This document shows positions 24,600 through 37,079 of a DNA stretch of 64,000 nt, one piece after another. The notes beneath the pieces were generated by a model, which did not search any database, had not been told where the DNA came from, and saw only the letters and a list, made by a program, of their open reading frames with translations. The stretch lies in contig CM067072.1 in assembly GCA_033980235.1 (NCBI GenBank), forward strand, positions 13,481,871 through 13,545,870. The letters are read 5' to 3'. The position numbers were made by a program, and so were the translations under genes. The stretch is from Diadema setosum (Eukaryota; Echinodermata; Echinoidea; Diadematoida; Diadematidae). Position 1 is the first letter of the stretch. Each line of letters begins with the position of its first letter.

Positions 24600-25290
24600 T
24601 CAAGATTTCTGAAGCTCGCTTCATGTGCCTGAGTGCTGAGAGAAGCAGGGGGCCAAGGTCACCACGACACTTTCCCTTTCAGCCAGGGGGGCAAGTTGCA
24701 GCCGACAAGCTGGCCAGATGGTAGCAAGATGAGAGAAAACAATGTAGATTCCATTAATGCTGCTATGACAACATGAAAATTTTAAGCCCTGCCCCAGTGG
24801 GGAAGGAGGCTGTGATGGCCATCCATCGTCGTGGCAACCTGCATCTTGTGCCTGCACCTCCACACGGCATGCATCCGAAATCCATCACGTCGAAAGATGC
24901 TGCAAATCCATGACGACGTGAGGATGATGCGAGCCAGCGGAGGGATCTGGATATTATGGGTAAATAATTACTGAGCTGCAAGTGTAGAGAAGCAGAGAGG
25001 GGGTCTGTTTATTATTAATGCGCCGTTGGAGATATTAAAGATTGCCTGGAATCGCTAATAGAAGAGATGTTTTTCTTGGAGGACAAGGTGACGGATGCGG
25101 AAGCCAGAAAGTGCATCTCGCCACTTTACTGGAGGCAGGCCAAAGCCAACTGATAAAGGGGCTCATTACTCAATGTCCTTTAATGTGATTTACAGCACCA
25201 CACCGCTACCAACTTGAGAAGAAAGCTCATTAAAGAGTTTTGTCACCACGGCAACATACCATATGCCGCTAAATTAGATTCTCTGTTCAA
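24600..25290. promoter_or_regulatory. High-complexity island, candidate cis-regulatory module
   Basis: About 700 bp with higher GC and little simple sequence, between low-complexity flanks. It includes an X-box-like palindrome at 25,242-25,255, several ATTA/TAAT homeodomain-type cores around 24,960-25,020 and GATA-type sites. No frame is convincingly coding across it. The density of binding-site-like words and the clean edges suggest a regulatory module. Whether it is conserved cannot be seen from one sequence. Confidence 0.3.
25242..25255. promoter_or_regulatory. RFX-type X-box (one mismatch)
   Basis: GTCACCACGGCAAC differs from GTNNCCATGGNNAC at one core position. CACC/GGCAAC half-sites of this type are well-known RFX targets. 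Confidence 0.35.
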
Positions 25291-25849
25291 CCTGCTATGA
25301 AGTGCACTATAACATGGGTCTGGCAAAAGACAAAAACAAGAAAGGAAAGTGCCCACAATTTACCCCATTAGACAATAACTCATAAGAAGCATGTACGCAA
25401 TGTAAAATGAGTAGAAGTATGAACAGCTGTGTTCTTGTATAGGATCTAACCATACAAAAGCAAAAAAGGTCTTCTTTTTATATTTCATTTCTCATGGCAA
25501 GTGAATTTTTGTCTTAAAGATCAATATTACTTGTGTGCAGATGGCAAAGAAATAGCAAATCAGGTTCCAGATGATAAAGAGGCATTCTATACAAAAAACA
25601 AAAATATGTACAGGCATTTCAATTTATTTTCCAATATGAATTTGTCAGACGTCAGCATCAATGATCATTGTAGATGTGCATCTAATGCAATACCACACTT
25701 CCCTTTTACAATCATTTAGAAGCCGTTAACTCTCCATAGCTATGAGGAGGGTGCCTTTGTTCTTGTATCCCCGATTACAAAAACAGACAAAAAAAACCTT
25801 CGAAACCCTTGGAATGACCACACGCTGGAGCCAGTTCTGTGGCAGGCCT

Positions 25850-26560
25850 GCATTGAGAGTATCGCGAGGGAGCATCTTTGTTCGTTCTTCCAGACGCAGA
25901 AACAACAATCTGGCCATTCAATTGAAACGAATCAATCCTTATCACGTCTGCTTCTTGGGGCAAAGGCCCGCTCTCCCTCTCTCTCTACTCTCGCCCTCCC
26001 TATCTCATTCTTTCTCTCCCACATCTAAAACGGCACTCTTTCGCCCGGGCCCACGTAATGGATAGCGCCACGGAAAGTTGTGACGGAATCTTGGTCGCTC
26101 CAATTTCACCTGCCAAGCAGGCAGTGGTGGAGACAGGGAGCCAAAGTGATGTTGCATCAGCGGACTACACAAACACGCCAAATGAGGTGATGGCTTCATT
26201 GACGATAGCGTCCCTCCCCTGCATCTCCCAAAACGCGGGCTCTGCTTCACGAAGATCTATGTGTTTATGGGGACGGCAGTCGAGTGCGAAGGGAAAAGAG
26301 AACAAACGGCGAGAGAGAGCGAGAGGGAACGAGAGAGAGAGAAGGAGCGCAAAGATGGAGATGATGAAGAAAGAGCGGAGAGGCCACCCTGTTCCACGTT
26401 CGAATCTAATAACTCTCCCATCTATGTACAGTACCAGCAGGGTGGCTTGATGCACATCGCTCCGGCCTAATCCTCTGTCACGGACGATACCCACCACTTT
26501 GGACGAAGCCACCAAAGCCCGGAAAGAGCAGCCAGGAGCCGTTATTTTCGGGCCTCACCG
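25850..26560. other. GC-rich island with pyrimidine and GA tracts
   Basis: The island includes a CT-rich tract (about 25,970-26,022) and a GA-rich tract (about 26,300-26,345). A plus-strand frame of 130 codons starts at 26,058. Its first 70 residues look protein-like and its tail is a translated GA repeat. By hand count, GC at the three codon positions of its first 63 codons is 56, 56 and 59 percent, which is not a coding pattern. I keep it as a regulatory or untranslated candidate. Confidence 0.3.
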
Positions 26561-27110
26561 CACATGAGATGCAAAGGAGTCCATTCCTACGGTATCTTGC
26601 GTTGCGCAAACCAGCATACGCTTTATGACTTCCCTCACGTTAAACTGTCTCTTTGCATCTTCTTCTCCTGGGAACCAATGTCCTGAATCCAAGATGATAT
26701 TCCTTCTCCTCCTCCTCCTCCATATGTCTCATCATGCTATCGTGTTTGATGTTCCTTCTGGGCATGGCTTTTCTCAAAACTTGCCTTGCAAATGAGCTCT
26801 GTCCAAGTCAGTTCTTTCTATCTCACAGAAACATTAAAAAAAAATACACATGACACAACTCACTAACAAAGATATGAACTGCATCAGTGGTAATAATGCT
26901 GGAAATGAAATCTACCTTGGATCATTTTAACATCGATAACAAATGTCAACATTTTTTTATTTCAGATGGCTCCGTGCAAAGTCAAATAACTTGGGCACTG
27001 AACAACCACGAAACCAATCAAAGTCTGGAATGAAATTTGATGTTGGCGCCAGGGCATTTCAGAGCATATTTAAATCCTTAAAAAATGCCGCAAAAAGTCT
27101 GACACAAAGA

Positions 27111-27287
27111 CTAATCAGAATCATCCTCAGCAAGCTGCGGATACATGTACGTGTAGAGCTGGGCCGTCCTCTTAGAGTGCTCAACAAACCTTGCCATGCA
27201 ATCTCTGCAAAGGGGTGACTTACAGTGTCCAAACAGAGCACTCCCCAGTGCTGCCAGTGGAGCACCATCACCACTGCACACGCCAGC
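27111..27287 (-). CDS. Candidate terminal exon, unknown protein
   Basis: On the minus strand a frame opens after an acceptor-like CCTTTGACCAG and runs 58 codons to a TAG at 27,111-27,113. The peptide has a Cys-rich patch (HCKSPLCRDC, C-x4-C-x2-C), a basic stretch (EHSKRTAQ), an aromatic segment (YTYMYPQ) and an acidic end (AEDDSD). GC at codon positions 1, 2 and 3 is about 60, 51 and 51 percent by hand count, which is weakly coding-like. I do not recognise the family. Against it, the acceptor has only a short pyrimidine tract, no upstream exon was found at higher coordinates, and the opposite strand is also open here. It could equally be a conserved non-coding island. Confidence 0.3.
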   Translation of the reverse strand, partial: AGVCSGDGAPLAALGSALFGHCKSPLCRDCMARFVEHSKRTAQLYTYMYPQLAEDDSD

Positions 27288-27385
27288 CTGGTCAAAGGTC
27301 TAGCCAGGCTAGTACACCATTGGGAGTTTCTTTTCTCCAACAACCCATCTCCAGGTATGGAAAAGGACAAGAAAGGAGGATTGGA

Positions 27386-27637
27386 GGGGGGGGGGGGGAA
27401 CTTGCGGGAGAGGCAGTGGCGGCGAGGATTTGCGCTGGAAATTGATCAGGTGTAAACGAAGACATGCCAAAGCAAGCTTGTTGCCCATATACTCTCTCCC
27501 ATATGGCCGTTACCGTCTCATGAATGGAAGAAAGAGAGAACCATCCATTTTTTTTTTTTGGGGGGGGGGGGGGAGGACGAGAGTCTCCATCTCCACACTG
27601 GATTCTGGATTCGTGAAAGCCAACCCCCCCCCCCCCC
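27386..27637. repeat. Cluster of G, T/G and C homopolymers
   Basis: Poly(G) at 27,386-27,398, a T12-G14 block at 27,548-27,573 and poly(C) at 27,624-27,637. The G run at 27.56 kb and the C run 50 bp later are complementary and could pair as a hairpin stem. Confidence 0.9.
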
Positions 27638-29046
27638 ATCTCGCTGAGAAATTGAATGAATTTGACAGTGCATCACTTCCTCAACCACTCACTTTGCACA
27701 TTAGACTCCACATTTTCATCGCATGCATGCTGATTAGGGCTTTGTGATGAATGTTCCTTGAAGTCAGGTGGTTTTGAATGAAAAAAAAGAAGAAAAAAAC
27801 AATAACAAAGAAAAGAGAAAATGGGTCTCCCGACTTTTAATCCTATGGGGTTACACTTGGGGCACGTTCTTCACGAACTGAGTAATTACTCCACAGACTT
27901 TTTTTTTTCAAAATTACTTGAGATTACAGAGGCGGTAGAGTAATATGGTTTTGACGGGACACATTCATCATATCAGGGGCTTTACCAATAATTTCCTTCA
28001 TACACAAGTGACCAAATTTGGAGCTCCCGAATTGCAAATTCTGCATAGTAATCTAACTGATCAAGTTAGAACTTAGTTCTCTCCCAAAGGGAGCTTATGG
28101 GGGAGCCATTCACATCGTGACTTGTGTTTCCGGTCACGGATGATACAAAACAAAAGAGATTTTAATCTCATCCACCAACCTACCTTGCCATAATCAAATC
28201 AGCGGGATGTTGGAATTTGTATGATGAGACTGAAGGATATGTAGTTGATTCCAATGCTTTACCCCTAAGTAAAAGGCATTGTATCTTATGGCAAACACAC
28301 ACACACACAAAAGAGATCTGACTCCATACTTTCATGATTACGCCAATGATGCGATTTGATAAATTGAAGCCAAACAATAGGCCGAAGCTTCCCATTGTCG
28401 TATCACTTCAAATTTGTAAATTACAGATGACTTCTGCAGCCTGTCACTCTCATATGGAGAGCAATATCAAAACAAAAATATTCCCTCTGATATCAATCAA
28501 CCGTGCATTGTCGCCAACCCATCCCGAAATCCTTGAACGACTCGCACTCGTAAACAGACGGCATGGAATAGGTTTCGCCGCCCCTCCCCAAACAATCGAC
28601 ACATACTGATGCCTGGGCGAAGTGCAATGTTCGGATCCAGACGCTAATGAATGCACATGATTGGCTCCACCTGCAGGCCTGAATCAAATTACCGCGTGTG
28701 AACGCACCAACCGACAGTAACCCCTTGCAGCCCACCACACACCCCGCACTTTTCCATGGCCAGATACATATTTCACTATCACAATGCACGGACACCAAAG
28801 CACGATCCTTATGTCTGGTTCATATTCAGTCCTATTTATAAGGAATGCATTATTAACAGTCCTTCTATTCATTTCAATTGCCCACACTCCATTCTTCCAA
28901 TTATTCCAGTATAACGCAATAAGCATTAGGCCTGTATTATTAGCACACCCTCTCAGAGCAATACCGAGAGAGCGCGGTTCTGGCTAAAAATCAATACCAG
29001 CACTTACGTTTTGGATGTAATTAAAAGTAAGGCGGTTGGTAGTTCT

Positions 29047-29068
29047 GCATGCATGCATGCATGCATGA
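29047..29068. repeat. (TGCA)n microsatellite
   Basis: About five self-complementary TGCA units, so each strand can fold on itself. Confidence 0.9.
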
Positions 29069-29226
29069 ATAGTCAACATTATCATCACCTCTGTCTCTCC
29101 CTCTCCCCCCTCTCTCTCTCTTCTCTCTCATCAGAACACCTATTGGGTGCAAATCCTACCTCCCTCCACCACCTAACTTCCAAAGTGAACTCTTCCTGCC
29201 CGAAGCTATACACACCCCAGCATGGG

Positions 29227-29257
<31 letters not shown>

Positions 29258-29264
29258 GGGGGGG
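29227..29264. repeat. (GT)n followed by poly(G), 24 G
   Basis: Seven GT units pass directly into 24 consecutive G, one of the longest pure G runs in the window. Confidence 0.95.
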
Positions 29265-30199
29265 TTGGGGTGAGCATTACTGTCATAGAATGCCAGGTAT
29301 GCGCAAATTGTGCTTGGCATCTTGGGCTGCGCATATCTGCAGTTTCCAAAGCCTCTTCTTTGCCATCATCTACTGCTGATGTGAAATAAACTTTCTTCCC
29401 CGTGTGACTCACCCCGTCTCGCGAGCATCCGGAAGATATCTTCACCAGCTTCCTCTCATGTACCTTGCTGGGGGCATGACACACGCTCTAATATGCTGTA
29501 TACATTTACATAAGGGACAGGGCATTACTGGCCGTGTGGAAACAGGACCTCGTATTATTTGTATGACTCCTCGCCGAGAGGTTAAGCCTCAAAGTAGCCC
29601 CCCCCCCCACCCCCCGAGATGGCCGACTATTCTGTGGAACTCTCAAGGAAACCGTGTAGCAGTGGCTTTACCTTCTTACAGTGCTCCCAACTGTAAGATT
29701 TAATGGCAACTTAAACCATCCAATCTGATAACGCACACAAAGAAACACCATCAAATTATAAAAATTTTGCTAGTTTTCGGATTCCCTTTGTGATTTACTG
29801 CCACATTTCAGGCTGATACACAGCTCTTTTGATTGCACAGATAAATTGAATTAACTGTGGGTACTGTTCTTTCTTTTTTAGGTATCTTATGACTCCAAGA
29901 AGATTGAGTTGAAAAACAAACAAAAACTCAAGATTGAATAACACACATTTCACTTCTTTATCTTCATTTTTCAAATAGCACACTGGTCTCTTACTCTGCA
30001 ACAACTTTTGTACTTTCAAAACTATCTGTGCATTCTATCTCACATAGTATACATCTAATGCAAAAATAATTTTAAAAGAGGAATGTATGGGTGACAGAGG
30101 GGAGGAGTTTGTGGTAATTTCATGACAATCACTAACCTTGCGTGGTATCACAATCTTGAATTCCCTCCCCTCCTCCCGAAAAATCAATGAGCAAAGCCA

Positions 30200-30545
30200 A
30201 CGACGGATGATTCATGCACTTGACCGTCACCAGGAGTCATATGGCAGTCAAAGAGTCCATTCCTTCCGTAGAAACCATGGCAACCATGAAGATTGAACAT
30301 CTCATCGCATTAGGGCATCCAGTCGCAGGGAGAGGCATGCAAACGCCCAAACATCTATTACTTAGGTTTCCCGGTTCTCTGAAGCGGTGGTTTTTGATGA
30401 GAGCCGAGACGGTGACTGAAGAAGCCCAAATCAATACTTTCGCGTATACATGCGCACTGCTCGTGGAGATGCCGGGGTGGCGCTGTTCATCGCCCGGGAG
30501 AATTCTCCCATCCCTTCCCTTCTCCACACTCTCGTGGCTTTAGGG
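30200..30545. other. High-complexity island with X-box half palindrome
   Basis: A GC-richer island, open for about 100 codons on the plus strand (30,214-30,543) and also on the minus strand (30,237-30,527). GC at codon positions in the plus frame is about 55, 50 and 56 percent, inconclusive. GAAACCATGGCAAC at 30,271-30,284 matches the X-box palindrome with one mismatch. A regulatory element and an exon are both possible. Confidence 0.3.
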
Positions 30546-30701
30546 CATTAAAAAAGGTGGCGCCGCAGAACGATCAGCTCCATGCAAAGCGCCGGTTCGG
30601 CCTGGTGGTTTTGTTCACTTGGGAGGATAGCCCTGGAGAATGGTGATGGAGGCTTGGGGATGTCTTAGAGGAGACCATTCCAGCATGGAGTAATGTCCAA
30701 C

Positions 30702-30795
30702 TTAACCCCTTGGGGACTAGCTGATTTTGCTTTAACACACATATCCCCATAGACATCTGCCCGAGTATACTCCGGACTAGCCTTCAATGGGTTAA
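30702..30795. mobile_element. Short TTAACCC...GGGTTAA element, copy 2
   Basis: A 94-bp unit running from TTAACCCCTTGGGGACTAG to GGACTAGCC...GGGTTAA. The ends are inverted repeats (CTAGTCC/GGACTAG plus TTAACCC/GGGTTAA). Internal words CATAGACAT and GAGTATACTC are shared with the copy at 13.5 kb in reverse orientation, and TTTAACA with the copy at 39.06 kb. Confidence 0.7.
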
Positions 30796-33129
30796 GAGCA
30801 ATAGGGTAACCTCATCTCATCCATGCAAGCAGGTCATCCCCAACCCCTACCCTATCCCAACCCAACCCACTCCCCCTATCCCCCCCCCAAAAAAAAAGAT
30901 GGCTGTCCTTGTAAAGGATAAGTTAAATGTCTGTCAGAAAGTGACAGATGATTCACACATTCTTCTGTCCGTCCGTCTGTCTGTCTCCCTCCCTCCCAGC
31001 ACTCTTAGTCAGCAAATTAATCGCTGCTTGAATTTCATGAGTGCATTATCTCTTCCCTTTATGAAGACTGACGTACGCCACGAGGAATAAGAGGACAGCT
31101 GGGAATTGAGGTTCCGCTGAATTAAGCGTGCATTGTTTTCAGTTAATAGCCATTACTGCAACAGTCCAATCCATTTATTCTGATGCGGTGAAACTCCCCT
31201 CTCCATCTTAATAATCAATATCACTGTGAACCTGGGGCTTTTCACTTATCTTCTATTTCAATTCCTAACCATATTCTTGGTGAATAACCTCAACTTGAAT
31301 ATTGCATCCACTCCCGTGGAGCATAAACTCACGACTGAAGCTTTTATTTCTTTTCATTTCTAGATCAGCAGACACATAAATATATTAATCACAATAACCT
31401 CACGGTTGTCTTTCCATTCGCACAGTCTATATTTGTGTCTGACATTGCTATGAATTCAGCCAACCTCTCCCTGCAAGTCAATGGCTAATAGCACACAAAC
31501 TGTGTGGGTCTTCTCAATAAGAAAGTAAAACAGTCACCTGCTGATTGTCATTGTGTGATTGTGTGTGTATGTGTGTGTATGTGTGTGTGAGTGTCAAAGA
31601 GATATTTTCTACTAAAACCCATCCTACTTACAGTTATTTCACACATTTAGGTATGGCAATATTAATCCACATCAGCAATGCAGCAACAATAATTTTTTGC
31701 TTGTTTGTTTCAATACTGCCAATATGGACACCATTTTGTGTTCTCCCAAAAATGGTGACAGAAAGTAGAAAATTATCCTGCGAGTCTTTGTCAAATGATA
31801 TTTTTATCTCCGTGATGTTGGCCAGAGCATGGAGAATGAATGAAACAAATCAACAAGTGTATGCAGCATCACCACTGCCACTGCCAATGATCCTTATCAA
31901 ATGATAAATTCATAAATACAGTTGTCATGGGAACATTAAAGCCAGTATAAATCCTATCAATCATGGTTGGTTATCACTGAATGGGTAACATCCAGCGTAC
32001 CCATCCTTCACTTCCGAGCATCTTTAAGTTGTTTTATAAGATTTTTTTTTTTTTGGTCCCATTTATAGAGTTTGTAGAGGGTTTGCAACATCCTCACAAC
32101 AAACTCTGGAAGATTTCACAGATCAGTGAAAGAGACATTGATGTTTTTTTATGCATCTAAACAGGCAATAATGTCATATTTAGTTGTAAGGACACGAAGA
32201 AATATCTCACTTTTCAGGGGGTCTTTTGCAGAATCGGGAGACTCTACTTTATTTTAATACCACTCACTGTAGAATGCAATCAGCATACTCTACAAACTTG
32301 ATTTCCCCTATGTGCTTGACATCTACCTTTAAAATGTGGCATCACTGTGCCTTTTATAACATGACTATTTTTACAGGTGGCATGAAAAGTTACATCTCAA
32401 TGACTATTCATTTGTTCATGATGCTTCTGTAATATAATTTTCCCTTGTTGTTGAGCTAAGCGATTAATATATTCACTTCTATAATCTTGGTTTATATTCC
32501 TGCGACAAAAGCGAATAACTCTTTTTTTGTAATAGAAATGCACTGGGTCACCTGAGCCCTATAAAATTTCACAACCATTATACAGTTTGGGGTACCACGT
32601 CTCCTACAACCAAGGGTCCATATCATTTGTTGTTGTTGTTGTTGTTTTTTTTTTTTGACAGAAGGCCGATTTATGCTCTTGTGTCTGTACCCTTGGGTTA
32701 TCTACAAAGAAAAGTAATACATTAGGACACGCTGCGCTCAGTTAATCTAAATGTAAACGCAGATTTATTTTGCTGAAATTGACTTTTCATCCCATGAGCC
32801 CGGGAGAGAAAACAGCAAACAACTGAAAGAGAGAAGGGAAAAAAAAAATCTCCAAGAAGATGAAAGCTAAAGGTCAATCATTTACAGAACAAATTTCATT
32901 TTTCATCTAATTGACATTCGTAGGCAGCCTGCATGCTAATCAATATAAGTCTCTCCTGCACGGGAGATCGTGAACTCGGCTTTCGCATCGAGGGATGCAT
33001 TGATAACGCTAATTTTGTTGGTTTTTCCATGCATCTTCAATCAATCTCCCTCTATATCCCACAGACTGTATCCCCCTCTCTCTCTCTCTCTCTTTCTAAC
33101 TCCCCTTTCTCCTGCTCCCTTTTGCATTA
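30796..33129. other. Gene-poor stretch
   Basis: AT-rich unique sequence with TG tracts at 31,557-31,590 and a TTG/T tract at 32.63 kb. An X-box-like GTTGTCATGGGAAC (one mismatch) lies at 31,921-31,934. No supportable gene. Confidence 0.55.
32627..32656. repeat. (TTG)n followed by poly(T)
   Basis: Six TTG units run into twelve T. Confidence 0.9.
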
Positions 33130-33720
33130 TCTCGCCTAAATCAGTCAAGTACTGCCGAAGATGGTATCGCTGGGGAGTTGGCCGGCATCTAATCAGAGAC
33201 TGCACGGTCTGGCGAGCACTTGAAGGCCGCTAGATTTCGCGAATATCATTGCACGTCTGGAGACAACGCGACGTACCTGAAATTGATGTATATACCTTGC
33301 CCACGCCATCGTGAGTAGAGGAGAGATACAGGAAAGAGAGTATTTGGGGGGCTTGAGATGTTGCGGGCGATGCGGACTGATGGAAAAAATGGCCAACTGC
33401 AGCTTCGAGAGAGAAAAAGGTATGAGATCGTTATCCATCGGAAGATTAAAATACCCCGAAGAGGAAAATAGTCGCTATGGAGACAAAAAATTTGGGCAAA
33501 CCTGTTTGTGATGTACTCGGACAGATGCTGGGGAATTGTAGCCAGCAGGAAAATGGTTGGAACTTGTAATATCACCTTTCGTTCGTTCGTTTTCTGGAGA
33601 CGAGATGTAGTGCGGGTGTTTATTTCAGATGCAGAGAATGCTCTGCGGTTAAATCCCCACGTGAGCATCTCACGAAACAGCATCTCCCGTCTTGGTCAAA
33701 TCATTTGTTTAAGAGGGTAG
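33130..33720. other. High-complexity island
   Basis: A GC-richer block of about 600 bp between a CT microsatellite (33,075-33,093) and a T-rich tract. The minus strand has a 145-codon open frame (33,246-33,683) with no recognised motif and a plus-strand frame overlaps it. GTCGCTATGGAGAC at 33,471-33,484 is an X-box with one mismatch. Candidate regulatory module. Confidence 0.3.
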
Positions 33721-34800
33721 CAGTACTAATTTGAGAGCCCTCCCTCAAATTTTCCACGGAATTTCATTTGCAGGTGACATTTGATATCACACATGCAAGT
33801 GTCTTTTTTTTTCTTTTTTCCTTTTTTTTCACACAGAGCCACATCTCAGTTGGATACCACAATGACAAATACTTTTTGAGCTCTAACTCATTCTGTTTCA
33901 ACCAGAATGCTTCTTATGTGCCTATCGTACAGTAAGAAGATTACAAATAAAATTCATTTCAACAGACTGGCGTAGAATGGCAGCCGTGAATTGATTGATG
34001 ACATGTATTAATATTATGATAACATTTCTTGCAGCTGTAATCGCAGCTCCCTTCTGCCTACATACAATGCTTCAGCCAACGAGTTATCTTATCACCAGCC
34101 CTAAATGGAAAGACATTGATTCTCTTCTTGTCCCCCCCCCCTCCCCCAACAAAAATGAGGGGCATGTCTTTTATAAATTTGGCTAAGCCACAAACACAAT
34201 CGCAGCATATCAAGTTTTCCCTGGTGCCTGACAGATTTCTGCTCTGAAAAGAAATGTAAATGCCATTAATCAACCCTTTTCATGGTGATTAGCTAATTCC
34301 AACATTGCTCCACCACTTCAAAAATGTCACACTTGGCACTTGTGAATAGGCTTAGTACCATGGCAGGGAGTTTTAATTGGTGGCAGTAAATTCACAATTA
34401 CTCTGACAGTCAGTCTTGTACTGATGACGAGAAAATAGAAAACTCCCCCAAACAGACAGACAGAAAGACAGACACACATACACATACTAATGCATGCACA
34501 CAAGGAATACTCTACTTGTATATAAATGCAACATGAAGGGAAATATGTCAAATTGATTACCGAATGCGGAGTCGTTGAAGGAAAAGGTTGACAATGTGGC
34601 ATTGTTCGCTGGAGCAGAATTAACACACATTGAAGAGGGTCAGCGAGGGGGATTAAGCAAGATTGACGTACGCGACCCAGCAGAGGGAGACTGAGTCTGG
34701 CCTGCCATTTAACACATTCAACCGACCTTGGACAGAGATCAATACCTGTGATTCCTCAATCCCCCGTAATTGCCCATATTAGGCACAGGCCAAGTTATAG

Positions 34801-34816
34801 CCCCCCCCCCCCCCCC
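34801..34816. repeat. Poly(C) run, 16 nt
   Basis: Sixteen consecutive C. A run of 17 G starts 133 bp downstream and is complementary to it, so the pair could form a hairpin stem. Confidence 0.95.
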
Positions 34817-34933
34817 TCTCAATTGTGGTGGAGGGGGAAGGGGCTTGTCTGTCTTCCAAAACATTCTATGTTTGGCCACCAGTCATCTATACCTGTCTAA
34901 ATATGCATGAGCTATTCAATAATGTATTCGGGT

Positions 34934-34950
34934 GGGGGGGGGGGGGGGGG
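34934..34950. repeat. Poly(G) run, 17 nt
   Basis: Seventeen G, a single A, then five more G. A poly(C)-(CA)n compound repeat follows at 34,984-35,012. Confidence 0.95.
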
Positions 34951-35039
34951 AGGGGGACATTAACTTGCCACTAGAAATGTCTACCCCCCCCCCCCCACAC
35001 ACACACACACACAAAAGAGTAAAAGTATTACAGCACAAA

Positions 35040-35470
35040 CCAAACACATTAGCATTAGTCATGTAATGGACCGGCCGAAGAAAACAGTAACATAGCTGAC
35101 ATAATTGGCGGAATGATATTAAGCGTCGCTTAGCCGGACTCCATTACACATGATTGTCGCCAATATTGACATCTGTGACTAATGCAGAAGTTGCGATCGC
35201 GGGTTGCGACGTTTGGCCGCGGTCTGCTTCATACTTGTTGACGTGAAATTGCTTGTCAATATACCCGAATGCACACGTTTTCGCGCCGATCAAGTTTCGA
35301 GAGAGCGAACAAAAAAAAAAAGAGAGAGAAAAGAAACAAAAATCGCAGTGCCAGTGCCATCCATGGCGGCTGAAGTACTTTCTGTAATGAAATCATTCAC
35401 TGCCGGTTGTTTGTCTCGAGCTACCTCTGGATTGGAGACAAGAAGAATGGTACATTGCGAAGGAAAAGGG
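35040..35470. promoter_or_regulatory. High-complexity island rich in TAAT/ATTA cores
   Basis: The island carries repeated homeodomain-type cores (TAAT, ATTA), CCAAT-like and GCG-rich words and almost no simple sequence until an A-run at about 35,310. The plus frame from 35,204 ends in translated poly(G) and is not a gene. I interpret it as a candidate cis-regulatory module. Confidence 0.3.
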
Positions 35471-37019
35471 GCTGGGGGGGGGGGGGAGGGAGATGGTGTA
35501 GGGGGTGTGGAGATGGTGTAGGGGAAAGAGAAGAGGGGTGGTTGGCGAGGAACGGAAGGGAAGAGGTGGTTGACATGATTCGGTGTTTGAATGTGTATGT
35601 AGACATTTGCGGTGGGTGTGTGGGAGGAAGGAACATGAGACACATTGAAAGGGGGAAAGAATGCAGAGAAGGGGGGCAACATGCGGTTACTGGTTGCCTG
35701 CAGCCGTAGGTTTTTCCCTAATGTAACAATATGTTCCACTCCTCCCAGAGGTCTATTTAGAATGAAAGCATACAGAAAACATCAACAAAAGAGTGGAAGA
35801 CTAAACGAGAGAGATAGAGGGTGAGAGAGTGAGAGATGGGGGCAGATTATCACACAACGTACAGTAAGTAAGGTGTAAAAAAGAAAAGATGTTAAAATGA
35901 AGAAAAAAATACAACATTGAACTATCTGACAAAAAAGACTTACAGAAGCAAGTAATTCATGAGGGCTGCCTGACAACTAACCAAATTGTAGAAAATCCTC
36001 TCATCTTGGTTCATTACTTTTATACACTGGCGTACATCTATTCAAGATGAGAAAATAGCTCTTTAATGCTTCCATAAATAAATTCATGATCTAATCCACA
36101 CCATGTTAAAGGTGGCCTGCAAAAACAAAAACAAAAACAATAAAGAAAAAACATAGCCATACCTGCCAACCTAGTATTTCACTAAGTGGGAATAACTGGG
36201 ATAAAAACTACCCCACAAAACTCTCTTTTTGCTCTCCTTCTATACAATCCATATTAGCAGGTGTTTACAAAGAAACAAAAATGGAATAACAGATTGAATA
36301 ATGCCTCTTCTTTCCTGCAAAACAGGAAGTATTCATATCAAATGGGAATGGCTGGCAGGAATATATTACTTCAGATAGTATCCTGGTAATAGCAGAACAG
36401 TAAAACACGTGAGGATGACAGACATACAGTGTATCATAACAAATATATGCACACACACACACACACACACACAAAAAAAAAAAACCTCTCCGAAAACAAA
36501 GGGCAGTGAGCAAGGGAGAGGTAAAAAACAAAAGTGAACAGGATATAGAGACAGAATTGTAGCAGGGGAAGGGGGATGGAAGAGGGGAATTTACCTGTCC
36601 CAGCAGCATCCTCCGAGGAGGGTACATAATGTGTGAACTCATTTCTAGATTCACGGATCAATAATCATTAAATAATGAGGGGGAGAGAGGTAAGGGAGCG
36701 GGGAGAGGGGAAGCCGACAAGAAGCGTTTTTAAAGTTGAAGTACCGGTATCGATCACATGTGAATGGCATGATACTGGGGGTCACTTTTTAATGAGGAAT
36801 GGAACTTTGCAGCAGAACGCAAATCTTTTCTCAAAAGTCACAGAGGACTTGAATGGTTAAAGGTACAGTCCAAAAAGCCCTTCAAACGCCATCATTTTTA
36901 AAATTTCTTGTTACTTGAATCTGCTGTTAACTGGTTTCTAAACTACTGGAGAATTGGAGCACTGCATAGAATGGAGTGTATACATTCAACTATAAGAAGG
37001 TTTCCCTGAACTAGACCTT

Positions 37020-37022
<3 letters not shown>
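35471..37022. other. Gene-poor stretch
   Basis: Begins with a G-rich tract (35,474-35,560) and continues as AT-rich unique DNA with purine-rich segments near 36.68-36.72 kb. A TTAAAGG word near 36,858 resembles the start of the TTAA palindromes, but no matching right end follows. No gene seen. Confidence 0.55.
36450..36484. repeat. (CA)n followed by poly(A)
   Basis: Twelve CA units and about eleven A. Confidence 0.95.

Positions 37023-37076
<54 letters not shown>
37023..37076. repeat. (CA)27 microsatellite
   Basis: About 27 uninterrupted CA units, the longest pure dinucleotide array of the window. Confidence 0.95.
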
Positions 37077-37078
<2 letters not shown>

Positions 37079-37079
37079 A

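Larger units (their letters stand above)
27638..30199. other. Gene-poor stretch
   Basis: No gene is supported. An island of higher complexity lies at about 28,480-28,740, open on both strands with no recognised motif. A pyrimidine tract lies at 29,090-29,130, and poly(C) at 29,598-29,608. The rest is AT-rich unique DNA. Confidence 0.5.
33721..35039. other. Stretch with multiple G/C homopolymers
   Basis: No gene. Poly(C) lies at 34,132-34,147 (interrupted) and 34,801-34,816, poly(G) at 34,934-34,950, and poly(C) with (CA)n at 34,984-35,012. A small complex segment with ATTA-type cores lies at 34,640-34,790. Confidence 0.6.

Noticed and set aside
33246..33683. 145-codon minus frame
   Set aside because: No motif; several overlapping frames in a GC-rich island make chance openness likely.
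35290..35739. 149-codon minus frame rich in Pro
   Set aside because: Pro and Ser/His runs derive from the G-rich simple sequence at 35.47-35.56 kb.
36855..36880. TTAAAGGTACAGTCC resembling the left tip of a TTAA palindrome
   Set aside because: No inverted right end within the following 600 bp; similarly for TTAAAGG words near 2,849 and 63,461.
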